From positions 1 through 24,477 of the forward strand of contig JBDGPU010000004.1 of the NCBI GenBank assembly GCA_042219525.1: 24,477 bases of DNA, read 5' to 3'. Positions within the stretch are counted from its first letter, which is position 1. Every line of letters begins with the position of its first letter. Positions 9,125-16,737 of this stretch are shown one piece after another. The translations under genes were made by a program, and so were the position numbers. The notes under the pieces are model-generated. The model did no database searches and was not told the origin of the DNA. It saw only the letters and a program-made list of their open reading frames with translations. The stretch is from JBDGPU01 sp042219525 (GTDB lineage Archaea > Halobacteriota > Halobacteria > Halobacteriales > Haloferacaceae).

Positions 9125-11686
9125 ATGTCTGACCACTGTTCCCTCTGCGGCACGGAACTCGGAAGCGACCCCGTCGAGACAGCCCGCGGTCCGTCGTTCT
9201 GCTGTGCCGGCTGTCGGGACGTCGCTCGAACGCTCGACGGTGACGGAACGGAGCCGGACGGAGCTGCCGACCGAGGCGAGTCCGCGGAAGTCCACGCCGC
9301 CAGCCAGGCAGCTGATCCCTCCGCTGACGCCGACGGCGACGCCGATCCGACGGCAAACCGCAGTTTTCTCCGGATCGACGGGATGCACGCCGCGACCTGT
9401 GAGGCGTACCTCGAATCGATCGCGGAATCCCAGCCCGGCGTCGTTGCCGCCGAGGCGAGCTACGTCACGGAGACGATCCGGGTCGATCACGACCCCGAGG
9501 AGACCTCGACGCGGGATCTTCGGGACGCGCTCTCCACGACCGGCTACACCGCCCACCTTCGGGCGGAGACGGCCGAGGTCGACGACGCCGCGACCGGCGG
9601 CACGCGTCGCTCCCGGGAGGTCGAGGGGGTTCGGAAGCGCCGAAGCGATGAGATCCTCGGGCTCCGCTACGCCGCGGGGATCGTCTTCGGCGCCTTCCTG
9701 TTGATCCCGTACGTCGCGGTACTGTACCCCGCACACCTCGCCACCGTCATCGACCACCCCGCCCTCGCGACGTACAGGGGTGCCTTCGAGCTGAGTGGGG
9801 CCAGCGGCTTCCTCTTCCTGCGCATCTACTTCGTGCTGACCGGGATCGTCCTCGTGTTCACCGGGAAACCAGTCCTCCGCGGGGCCTACACGAGCCTGAA
9901 GATGCGCCGGCCGAACACCGACCTGCTGGTCGCCATCACGGCGCTGAGCGCGTTCTGGTACGGGACCGGGGCCGTCCTCGTCGGGCAGAACGACATCTAC
10001 TACGACCTGACGATCGTCGTCGCCGCCGTCGTCACCGGCGCTGCCTTCTACGAGACCTCGATCAAGCAGCGCGCGCTGGCCAGGCTCACGGAGCTCACCG
10101 TCTCGCAGGTCGACGACGCCCGTCGCTACGATCCCGACGGGACCACCGAAGCCGTGCCGGTCGACGAGCTGACGCCGGGCGACCGGATCCTCGTCAGGGA
10201 GGGCGAGCGCGTGCCGGTCGACGGGACGCTCGCCGACGACGTCTGTACCGTCGAGGAGGCGGTCGTCACCGGCGAGGCGCTGCCGGTGGTGAAACGCGAG
10301 GGCGACGAGGTGATCGGCGGCTCCGTCGTCACCGACGGCGCTGCCGTCGTGACCGTCGGCGACCCGGTCACGAGCAGCATCGACCGGATCACGGACGCGC
10401 TGTGGACCATCCAGAGCGCGGACCACGGACTCCAGCGCCGCGCGGACCGGATCACGGGCTACGTCGTCCCGCTGCTCGCGCTCCTCGCCGTCGGCGTCGC
10501 TGGCGCCGTCCTCGCGACGGGAGGTCCGCCCAGCAAGGCCGTCCTCGGGGCGTTGCTCGCGCTGTTCGTGGCGTGTCCGTGGACGCTCGGGCTGGCGACG
10601 CCGCTGTCCGTCGCGAGCAGCATCCGCTCGGCGATGGACCGCGGGATCGTCGTCTTCGACGAGACCATTTTCGAGCGCCTCCGCGACGTCGACGTCGTCG
10701 TTTTCGACAAGACCGGCACGCTCACGACCGGCGAAATGGACGTCGTCGCGGCCGACGCGCCCGAAGACCTGCTCGCCGCCGCCGCGGCCCTGGAGCGGCG
10801 CGCGTCGCACCCGGCCGCCACCGCCCTCGTGGACGCGTTCGCCCGGACGACCGACGGGGCGTTGAATGCCGAGAGCGAGGCGCGACCCGCCGCCGACGCC
10901 GCCGACGCCGCCGACAACGAGGCCGACGACGCGGCTGAACCCCAGCCGACGATCCGCGAGTTCGCGACGTACACAAACGGCGTCGGGGGCGTGGTCGACG
11001 ACCGGGAGGTCCTCGTCGGGAGCCTCGCCCTGTTCGACGAGCAGGGGTGGACGGTCGCGGACGGCGTCGCGGAGCGAGCCCGCGAGGCCCGGGGCTTCGG
11101 CCGGCTCCCGGTCGTCGTCGGCCGCGACGGGCACGCCGAGGGGGTGGTCGTCGTCGGCGACGAACCGCGGGACGGCTGGGAGGCGACGCTCGAGAGCCTG
11201 GCCGAGCGCGGCATCGACGTCGCCGTGCTGACCGGCGACGACCCGGAAGCGACGGCGTTCTTCGACGGTCAGGCGGCGGTGGATCACGTCTTCGCCGGCG
11301 TACCGCCCGCGGGGAAGACGGCGACGGTTCGGCGGTTCCAGCGGCGCGGGCGCGTGGCGATGGTCGGGGACGGGACGAACGACGCCCCGGCGCTCGCGCA
11401 GGCCGACCTCGGGGTCTCGCTGGGGAGCGGGACGGCCCTCGCCGCCGACGCCGCGGACGTCGCCATCGTCGACGACGACCTCGGGGCTGTCGAGACCGCC
11501 TTCGATCTCGCCGCCGCGGCCCGCCAGCGCGTGGTCCGTAATCTCGGGCTCGGGCTCACGTACAACGCGATCGCGGTGCCGGCGGGGCTCCTTGGGTTCT
11601 TCTCGCCGGTAACGGCGGCGTTGGCCGTCCTCGTCAGCGGTGGCCTGATCGGCTACACCTGCTCGCAGGACCTGCTCGATCGGTGA
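9125..11686 (+). CDS. Atypical copper-class P1B ATPase (CPW motif)
   Basis: An 853-residue P-type ATPase. The N terminus has a paired-Cys metal motif, CSLCG then FCCAGC (about 5-35), as in FixI/CcoI-type copper ATPases that supply cytochrome oxidases. An HMA-like domain follows, but its motif reads GMHAATCEAY, so the first metal Cys is replaced. The core ATPase is complete: VVTGEALP, DKTGTLT with Asp528, RRASHP, and GDGTNDAP from 748. The membrane metal site is CPW at 484-486 (ACPWTLGLATP), with Trp for the usual second Cys. In the penultimate span the copper-class YN is kept (GLTYNAIAVP), but the last span ends VSGGLIGYTCSQDLL and lacks the usual MxxSS pattern. The flanking ATP text places it in the copper group, while substrate is uncertain. 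The start was chosen where the Cys-rich domain begins; upstream in-frame residues look non-coding. Confidence 0.9.
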   Translation: MSDHCSLCGTELGSDPVETARGPSFCCAGCRDVARTLDGDGTEPDGAADRGESAEVHAASQAADPSADADGDADPTANRSFLRIDGMHAATCEAYLESIAESQPGVVAAEASYVTETIRVDHDPEETSTRDLRDALSTTGYTAHLRAETAEVDDAATGGTRRSREVEGVRKRRSDEILGLRYAAGIVFGAFLLIPYVAVLYPAHLATVIDHPALATYRGAFELSGASGFLFLRIYFVLTGIVLVFTGKPVLRGAYTSLKMRRPNTDLLVAITALSAFWYGTGAVLVGQNDIYYDLTIVVAAVVTGAAFYETSIKQRALARLTELTVSQVDDARRYDPDGTTEAVPVDELTPGDRILVREGERVPVDGTLADDVCTVEEAVVTGEALPVVKREGDEVIGGSVVTDGAAVVTVGDPVTSSIDRITDALWTIQSADHGLQRRADRITGYVVPLLALLAVGVAGAVLATGGPPSKAVLGALLALFVACPWTLGLATPLSVASSIRSAMDRGIVVFDETIFERLRDVDVVVFDKTGTLTTGEMDVVAADAPEDLLAAAAALERRASHPAATALVDAFARTTDGALNAESEARPAADAADAADNEADDAAEPQPTIREFATYTNGVGGVVDDREVLVGSLALFDEQGWTVADGVAERAREARGFGRLPVVVGRDGHAEGVVVVGDEPRDGWEATLESLAERGIDVAVLTGDDPEATAFFDGQAAVDHVFAGVPPAGKTATVRRFQRRGRVAMVGDGTNDAPALAQADLGVSLGSGTALAADAADVAIVDDDLGAVETAFDLAAAARQRVVRNLGLGLTYNAIAVPAGLLGFFSPVTAALAVLVSGGLIGYTCSQDLLDR

Positions 11687-11794
11687 TTCCGTGACCATCC
11701 ATCGCGACTCACGTCATCGATCCCGGCTGGATAGCCGGTCTCGTGCTATCAGAATCGCCGCACGTCGTGACCGCGACCTCACGTGGCGCCAACG

Positions 11795-11802
11795 TTTTTA
11801 TT
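11795..11802 (+). promoter_or_regulatory. TATA box before the DICT gene
   Basis: TTTTTATT is centred about 37 nt before the ATG at 11835, so the transcript probably has a leader of about 10 nt. Confidence 0.5.
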
Positions 11803-11834
11803 CGGTAGTAGAATTGGGAAGTAACGAGTCGCGC

Positions 11835-12591
11835 ATGAAGCTCCAGGACTTCCTCGAGGAACTCGAGACGCGGCCGCTGTCCCTGGTGCTCGTCAACTAC
11901 GACGCCCCGGAGCCGCTCCGCTCCATGTTCGAGCGGCTGTTCGAGGACCAGCCGGTCGAGGTCACCGCCGAGGAGTTCAGGGAGGCGGAAACGAACATGG
12001 TGTACCTGGTCGACGACGACGAGGTCGTCGCCACCTCGCCGCTGTCCGCAATTCGCGACACGATCCTGCTGACCAACTCCGATCAATACGTCACCGGCTC
12101 GGGCAGTATCGACGAGATCGAACTGCCGGCCGTCATCGACGAACTCGCTGATACCACGTTCAACCTACGAGGCTATCCCGAGTCGAACAAGGAGAAACTA
12201 CTCTTGATCGTCGTCTCGCGATACATCGAACGGTTGGCCCTCGAGCACGAGGGAGGGCGACACCGGGCGTCCTTCCAGCGGCTCTCACGGATAAACGACG
12301 AGCTGGGGACCAGACAGGTGTACGAGCAACTGGCGGACAGCGAGACGGACACTCACGTCTACGGAATCCCGGACTGGCAGCCGCCGCCCGATTTCGACGT
12401 GACGATGAACGGCGGCTGGTCGGCGGAATTCCAGGACGCGTGGTTCGTCGTGTTCGTCCCCGAGGAGGAATCTGCCCCCCCACGCAGCCCTCGTGGCGAT
12501 CGAAACCGAGCCACGAGTCTGGGACGGGTTCTGGACCTACGACGAGGAGCGCGTCGTCGCCATCAACGAGTACATCGAGCGGAACCTGTGA
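11835..12591 (+). pseudogene. DICT sensory domain protein, frameshifted in a seven-C run
   Basis: The first 213 codons (MKLQDFLEELETRPLSL onwards) look like a haloarchaeal DICT-domain sensory protein, a family linked to two-component and cyclic-dinucleotide signalling. The frame is lost at CCCCCCC, 12475-12481. After it, the +1 frame continues with a convincing C terminus (HAALVAIETEPRVWDG, then DEERVVAINEYIERNL) and a stop at 12589-12591. Removing one C would restore a protein of about 251 residues. Read as given, the first frame runs open through to 13301 and falsely fuses this gene to the DsbA-like gene. The cause may be a sequencing error, a real mutation or slippage-based switching. No regulator or kinase is adjacent to indicate its input. 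Confidence 0.8.
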
Positions 12592-12637
12592 CGGCCCAGA
12601 CGAGGGGCTATCTCCACAGGATCGGACAGAGTGACGC

Positions 12638-12645
12638 GTTTATCC
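12638..12645 (+). promoter_or_regulatory. TATA box of the DsbA-like gene
   Basis: GTTTATCC is centred about 28 nt upstream of the GTG at 12669. This shows that the oxidoreductase has its own leaderless promoter and is not the tail of the upstream DICT frame. Confidence 0.65.
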
Positions 12646-12668
12646 AACTCGATGCCCTACGAACCCCT

Positions 12669-13301
12669 GTGAGTCACGTTTCACCCGACAAGCTGACGGT
12701 GTTCTCGGATTACATCTGCCCGTTCTGCTATCTCGGCCGCGCCGCGATGCAGGAGTACCGCGACGAGGCCGAGGACCCGCCGGAGGTCGAGTGGCGAGTC
12801 TTCGACCTCCGCGGCTACAAGCGGAGCGCCGACGGGACCATCGACCACGACGTCGACGACGGGAAGGACGACGACTACTTCGCGGAGGTCCGCGAGAACG
12901 TCGAGAAGCTGAAAGCGGAGTACGACGTCGACATGACGCTCGACTACTCGCTGGAGGTCGACTCCTGGAACGCCCAGAAGGTGTCGCTGTACGTCAAACA
13001 GTCCTCCGACGAGGAGACGTTCCTCGACTTCCACGAGCGCACCTTCGAGGCGCTCTGGCAGGACGGCCGCGACATCGGCGACGTCGACGTCCTCGTCGAC
13101 ATCGCCGGCGAGGCCGGCATCCCCGAGAGCGAGGTCCGCAGCGCCGTCGACGACGACGGACTCGACGCCGAACTCGAGGAGCGCTTCGAGCAGGCCCAGG
13201 AACTGGGTATCACCGGGATTCCGACGTTCGTCTACGACGAGCACGCCGCCCGCGGTGCCATCCCGCCGGAGCAGTTCGAGCGCCTCGTCGAGGGCGTCTA
13301 A
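12669..13301 (+). CDS. DsbA family (FrnE-like) thiol oxidoreductase
   Basis: A 210-residue thioredoxin-fold protein of the DsbA/FrnE group. The active site Cys17-Pro-Phe-Cys20 sits after the first beta strand (LTVFSDYICPFCYLG). An alpha-helical insertion covers the middle, and the cis-proline loop GITGIPTFV comes near the C terminus. There is no signal peptide, so it should act in the cytoplasm, for example in disulfide exchange or glutathione-independent isomerisation. The GTG start is chosen because a TATA box lies 28 nt upstream and the protein begins at the expected place for the family. The coding frame is the same as the open frame running through the broken DICT gene, which would otherwise suggest a false 536-residue fusion. 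A strong hairpin follows directly after the stop. Confidence 0.92.
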   Translation: MSHVSPDKLTVFSDYICPFCYLGRAAMQEYRDEAEDPPEVEWRVFDLRGYKRSADGTIDHDVDDGKDDDYFAEVRENVEKLKAEYDVDMTLDYSLEVDSWNAQKVSLYVKQSSDEETFLDFHERTFEALWQDGRDIGDVDVLVDIAGEAGIPESEVRSAVDDDGLDAELEERFEQAQELGITGIPTFVYDEHAARGAIPPEQFERLVEGV

Positions 13302-13302
13302 G

Positions 13303-13330
13303 CCGGAACCCACTCGGTTCCGGTTCTTTC
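13303..13330 (+). terminator. Hairpin terminator after the DsbA-like gene
   Basis: CCGGAACC (13303-13310) and GGTTCCGG (13316-13323) form a perfect 8-bp stem with a 5-nt loop, followed by TTCTTTCT. It begins one base after the stop codon. Confidence 0.65.
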
Positions 13331-13391
13331 TCCCGACGAGTCTCTCCCGCCCTGTGGGAGCACTGAACACGCTGCGGGCGTGACCCGTGTC

Positions 13392-13399
13392 CTTTTCAA
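13392..13399 (+). promoter_or_regulatory. TATA-like box of the ZIP-like gene
   Basis: CTTTTCAA is centred about 28 nt before the ATG at 13423, implying a leaderless transcript and supporting that start over the ATG-like GTG near 13387. Confidence 0.5.
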
Positions 13400-13422
13400 G
13401 CGTCCTCGTCCTCCAGTTCGAC

Positions 13423-14277
13423 ATGACTGAGACGACCGAAAGCGCGGCGCCACGACGCTCGATGATTCTCGCCGCGGTGAGCGTTGCCGTGCTCGTCGCG
13501 CTGTCCGCATACGCCGTCGCCGTCGACCGCGGGTTCACGGTCGTCGTCGTCAGCTGGGCGGCGTTCCTCGCCATGAGCGTCGGCATCGTGCTCGGCGCCG
13601 GCCAGCGGAGCCGGAACCCCTTCGGCTTCGTCTGGGGCTACGGCCTCGCCGGCGGGGCGATGATCACGAGCGCGGCCATCTTCCTCGTCCCACAGGCCAT
13701 CGGCTACGACCCGAAACTCGGCGGCGCGGGCATCGCGCTCGGGCTCGTCTCCGGGTACGCCAGCCACGCCATCGGCCACCGACTCTCGCACGTCTCGCTC
13801 CCGATCGACCAGACGACCGCGCAGATCACGGCCCACGCCGTCGCCGCCGGCGTCGTTCTCGGCGCGCTCTACGCCGCGGACCCCCAGCTCGGCGTCGTCC
13901 TCGGGCTCGCGATCGCCTCACACAAGGGCCCTGTCGGCTACGCGGCCGGCCGCCGGCTCTCGCTGGCCGGCCGCCCCATCTGGCCGCTGGCGCTGCCCGC
14001 GGCGGCGATGGGCGTCGCCGCCCTCGCCGCGCGCTTTTCGGGGATCGCACTCACCGCGAGCTCCTCGGCCGTCCTCTTCGGCTTCGCGACGGGGATCTTC
14101 CTCCACCTCGGGATGGACTTCCTTCCGGAGTGCGAGGTCGGCGGCGAGATCCACGAACTCGTCACGACGGAACCGGACGCCCACGCCCACACGCTGCTCG
14201 ACCGGCTCCGGCTCCACGCCGTCGCCGGGACGACCGTCGGCGGCGTCGTCGTGTTCGGTGCGTGGCTGATCTTGTAG
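13423..14277 (+). CDS. ZIP-family-like metal permease
   Basis: A 284-residue membrane protein with about eight hydrophobic spans, resembling the ZIP (zinc/iron) transporter family. His-rich points include SHAIGHRLSHVSLP in the central loop, AHAVAAGVVLGAL (span 4 position) and ASHKGPVGYAAG (span 5 position). Canonical ZIPs carry HNxxDG and HExPxG there; here Asn/Asp and Glu are replaced, so the metal site is unusual. FLHLGMDFLPECEVGGEIHE near the C terminus adds further His, Asp, Cys and Glu. The ATG at 13423 has a TATA-like box 28 nt upstream. Nearby Zn/Cd-class ATPase suggests a shared role in metal balance; that is inference, as is direction and substrate of transport. Confidence 0.82.
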   Translation: MTETTESAAPRRSMILAAVSVAVLVALSAYAVAVDRGFTVVVVSWAAFLAMSVGIVLGAGQRSRNPFGFVWGYGLAGGAMITSAAIFLVPQAIGYDPKLGGAGIALGLVSGYASHAIGHRLSHVSLPIDQTTAQITAHAVAAGVVLGALYAADPQLGVVLGLAIASHKGPVGYAAGRRLSLAGRPIWPLALPAAAMGVAALAARFSGIALTASSSAVLFGFATGIFLHLGMDFLPECEVGGEIHELVTTEPDAHAHTLLDRLRLHAVAGTTVGGVVVFGAWLIL

Positions 14278-14524
14278 GAACGGGGGGTATCGCTATTAGC
14301 GAATTCTATTCGGAAGCAGTCATCTTTTCAAGGTTTCTGCAATTAGGAAATTCTTTCCAATACTTAATAGTATAAAAAGAGTGCTATCCAGTACTCTTTA
14401 GTTGATTAAGGGAATCAAATTATCTTGTTTTGAGATAGTAAATTTGATTATGCCATCTCAACTCTCAATTTTTCTTAACCGCCACTGATTTGCTCCCATT
14501 CTCAGGTAGAATTAGAATAATCGA

Positions 14525-14995
14525 TTATGCAACAGAGTGTGATTCCACCACGACATTCCCATCTTGTTCAACTTTTAGTTCATATGATTCGAAGTGTTTA
14601 ACTTTCTTATCCCACTTCACAGAATCATTTACTTGTATTGTTATTTGATACGCTCTGTTTTCACGGAAGATATTGTTTTCACCAAACGATACTCGAGTTA
14701 CTTCGGCAAATGTCTTATTAAAAACGGTCTCTCGCCCCTGTTCACCGAGTTCAACGGCTTTAATCTGGACGCTATCAGTTGTGGAGATCTGTATTTCAAC
14801 TTGCGCAGTCAGTCCTGGGTGCTTGTCTGGTTCTGTAAGTGTAGCGTTGGAACTGGGAGGTCCATCAGACGGGATGGCGCTACAACCTGCAATTAATACT
14901 AGGAGACATATCAGGCAAACCCACTTGAAATAGGTATCCCCCCGTGACTTATTTATCAATCTGATAAAGGCGTTGAAAGACTTACGAATACTCAT
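14525..14995 (-). CDS. Putative lipoprotein, unknown function
   Basis: A 156-residue protein with an N-terminal positively charged stretch and a hydrophobic segment ending in the lipobox LVLIAGCS, so it is probably lipidated on the Cys and held at the outer face of the membrane. The mature part is beta-rich with low Cys content and carries segments such as VQIKAVELGEQG, YQITIQVNDSVKWD and YELKVEQDGNVVVE. The strand pattern resembles the small Ig-like exported domains common in haloarchaea, and the Tat-signal protein at 15787 has a similar order of segments. It is divergent from the metzincin-like gene, with only 96 bp between the starts, so the two may share control. An immunity or surface-binding role is speculation. 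Confidence 0.8.
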   Translation of the reverse strand: MSIRKSFNAFIRLINKSRGDTYFKWVCLICLLVLIAGCSAIPSDGPPSSNATLTEPDKHPGLTAQVEIQISTTDSVQIKAVELGEQGRETVFNKTFAEVTRVSFGENNIFRENRAYQITIQVNDSVKWDKKVKHFESYELKVEQDGNVVVESHSVA

Positions 14996-15056
14996 TGTAT
15001 CTATTAGTAAATTAAAGGTTGAAGAACTTTATTCTTTTTAAAGATAGTTCACATAA

Positions 15057-15066
15057 TATTTTTATA
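15057..15066 (+). promoter_or_regulatory. TATA box of the metzincin-like gene
   Basis: TATTTTTATA is centred about 30 nt before the ATG at 15092, in the 96-bp divergent gap. On the other strand TTTAAT near 15010-15015 and TTTAAA near 15040 are candidate boxes for the lipoprotein gene. Confidence 0.55.
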
Positions 15067-15091
15067 GTTGGGTTTTGAATGAATTTATTGT

Positions 15092-15784
15092 ATGGTGTCA
15101 CTTGACATAGCCATTCATACGAGCGAAGGTGTACAGGATTATTGCCAAGATCAATATGGTGATCCCCTGAAGTCAGCAGATGTCGCAAAGGTGTATATTG
15201 AGCAGGCATTTGAAAAGATAAATTCAAGCGGTACTGCCAGAATTGAAAGTGATGCTATTCCTGTGCCGATAGAGGATACCAACAAGGCATTTGACGCGTG
15301 TTGCCCGTGTTACTCCTCATGTTTTCTATGCAATTATGATAAGTTGTATGACTGGTGGAAAGATTGGCACGGATGTAATAATGTAATAGATGGCGGTAAC
15401 TGCAATATACTTATAACAGCTGGAGGCGGCGGTGGTCGCGGTGGGGGTGACTACGCAACCGCTGCTAGTGGAAAAGAAATATCTGACCTACCTACCTCAC
15501 CACCCCTTAACGCCGGGAGTACATCAAGTCCCCACGCGATGTGGATTACCCTGCAGGAAGTTGGCCACGCACTTCATGACTTTTCGTCGTTAAGCGACAA
15601 CGATGGTGACGGAGATAAGTATCATGATACAGGGGTCGTAAGGAAATCTGATGGAACTAATTACGTAACCCCCATCGGCGTAAACGGTACCTCTAACGAT
15701 TGTTTTGAAGGGGTTCCCTCGGATAGAGAACAAGGTGATCTTAGATACTCAGATTGTACCGCTTCTTATTTTGAGGGGGCATAA
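15092..15784 (+). CDS. Cys-rich metzincin-like protein with altered zinc motif
   Basis: A 230-residue protein with ten cysteines, rare for a haloarchaeal cytosolic protein. Several cluster in CCPC and SSCFLC. The fold hints at a zinc metalloprotease: an N-terminal strand (SLDIAIHTSEG), a Gly-rich strand-loop (NILITAGGGGGRGGGDYATA), then a helix with LQEVGHALHDF. The usual metzincin sequence is HExxH; here Gln155 replaces the first His, while Glu156, His159 and His162 remain. Codon 155 is CAG, one base from a His codon. A later SDNDGDGDKYH segment looks calcium-binding. No signal peptide is seen, and an in-frame stop 12 nt upstream bars extension. The Tat-signal gene follows after two bases, so the pair is surely co-transcribed. 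Family resemblance is mine, unverified; a different novel fold is possible. Confidence 0.75.
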   Translation: MVSLDIAIHTSEGVQDYCQDQYGDPLKSADVAKVYIEQAFEKINSSGTARIESDAIPVPIEDTNKAFDACCPCYSSCFLCNYDKLYDWWKDWHGCNNVIDGGNCNILITAGGGGGRGGGDYATAASGKEISDLPTSPPLNAGSTSSPHAMWITLQEVGHALHDFSSLSDNDGDGDKYHDTGVVRKSDGTNYVTPIGVNGTSNDCFEGVPSDREQGDLRYSDCTASYFEGA

Positions 15785-15786
15785 CG

Positions 15787-16260
15787 ATGAGGGACGATAT
15801 TAACCGTAGAGATGTTCTGCGTTCAGCAGGTGAATTAAGCGTCGTTGTAACTGCCTATTCATCTGCGGCTGCCGCATACGAAACCCATTCGGGAAACCAG
15901 TCCAACCAAAGAGAAAAAAGCAAATTGGACGAAAAGGACTTCTCATTATTCAATAATTCAACGCAAGAGGAGAAAGTACAAGTTAAAATCAAAGACGAGG
16001 GTGGAGAAGTACTCTACTCAAAACAGTTCGCACTACAGGGTGCTAACAACCCTACTAAAAAAGAAGGTCAAAAAACCTTCTTGAGCGGTAATGTAAACAG
16101 TATTCCTCACGGAGAATACACAATTGAATTCAGGCTCTCAGAAGACGAGCAAGCGAGTGTTCCAATGTTCTTTAATTTAGAAGGGGGGACAAATTCTCAG
16201 GCTATAAATGCATATATTCATCCAGATGGGAGTCTGAGCGCCTCCTTATCAATTGGTTGA
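15787..16260 (+). CDS. Tat-signal exported beta-rich protein, unknown function
   Basis: A 157-residue protein opening with MRDDINRRDVLRSAG, a twin-arginine motif, followed by a rather weak hydrophobic region (LSVVVTAYSSAAAAY) that has a Glu in its front part. The mature part is polar at first, then beta-rich with FSLFNNSTQEEKVQVKI, VLYSKQFALQG and GEYTIEFRLSEDEQ, the strand order of small Ig-like exported haloarchaeal domains. It has no cysteine. It starts two bases after the stop of the Cys-rich gene, so translation is probably coupled. A possible job is to carry or chaperone that signal-less neighbour to the surface; this is inference. An inverted repeat at 16348-16373 could end the transcript. 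Confidence 0.78.
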   Translation: MRDDINRRDVLRSAGELSVVVTAYSSAAAAYETHSGNQSNQREKSKLDEKDFSLFNNSTQEEKVQVKIKDEGGEVLYSKQFALQGANNPTKKEGQKTFLSGNVNSIPHGEYTIEFRLSEDEQASVPMFFNLEGGTNSQAINAYIHPDGSLSASLSIG

Positions 16261-16347
16261 TCGGCTTCATTGGCGTGACACTGAACTATTTTATCTCACA
16301 TAATCCGATATCGATGGCTGTTCCTTTAACGAGCTTTCTGTCAGATA

Positions 16348-16373
16348 CACCGGTCGTTGAACCCGGACCGGTG
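16348..16373. terminator. Inverted repeat downstream of the island operon
   Basis: CACCGGTC (16348-16355) and GACCGGTG (16366-16373) pair over 8 bp around a 10-nt loop, followed by ATTTAACC. It may end the two-gene transcript or belong to an IS remnant. The surrounding 16261-16496 contains no gene I can support. Confidence 0.35.
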
Positions 16374-16496
16374 ATTTAACCGAAAATATCTCTGACGATG
16401 CAGAATGAGAACCCCGTCAAACAGAGTATGGCTGAGCTACACGGCGGTATTCAGATGAGGATCGAAAGGTGAGGCGAAGCGTTTTCAAAGCGATAT

Positions 16497-16598
16497 GTGC
16501 CCGAAAACGACCGATTCATCGGGCGTGTGGACGATATTGGCTTAGAGTTTTTGGAGCGAGAAGTAACACCTAAGCTGTTGATGAAGCTCAGTAGCCAA
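16497..16598 (+). pseudogene. IS6-type transposase N-terminal remnant
   Basis: The first 34 codons from the GTG at 16497 read PENDRFIGRVDDIGLEF and then LEREVTPKLLMKLSSQ. They closely resemble the start of haloarchaeal IS6-family (ISH) transposases as I remember them. After that the similarity stops abruptly and GC-rich, non-homologous sequence follows up to the TFB gene. The DDE catalytic region is absent, so it cannot work. The fragment sits at the right end of the AT-rich island. 16599-16737 holds nothing else I can support. Confidence 0.65.
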
Positions 16599-16737
16599 GT
16601 GTGGGCAGCTGTCGTCGCCGACGCAGGACCCGGCGCCTCCGCTGGGCATCATCTGCGCCGAATAACGGACGAGGTTCGCACCGCACCAGGCCGCTTGCCA
16701 CACCGCTACACAGTCGACCGAAGAGAGAAAATGCCGA

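Larger units (their letters stand above)
14281..16600. other. AT-rich genomic island
   Basis: From just after the ZIP-like gene to about 16600 the sequence turns abruptly AT-rich, with runs such as TATTAGCGAATTCTATT and AATACTTAATAGTATAAA. Its genes use AT-ending codons (ATA, AGA, AAA, TTA) that are rare in the neighbours. It carries three exported or Cys-rich proteins and a transposase remnant at its right side. 14281-14524 holds no gene, only AT-rich sequence with a small hairpin (TCGCT/AGCGA, 14290-14302) after the ZIP-like stop. No flanking direct repeat or integrase is seen, so the exact ends are not fixed. Recent acquisition is inferred from composition. Confidence 0.8.

Noticed and set aside
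9005..11698. 897-residue open frame on the minus strand
   Set aside because: It lies wholly opposite the copper-class ATPase, whose motifs are all intact. High GC leaves antisense frames open; the product has no recognisable domain.
11691..13301. 536-residue DICT-DsbA fusion protein
   Set aside because: The join depends on a frame change in a seven-C run. The DICT C terminus lies in the other frame and the DsbA-like gene has its own TATA and start.
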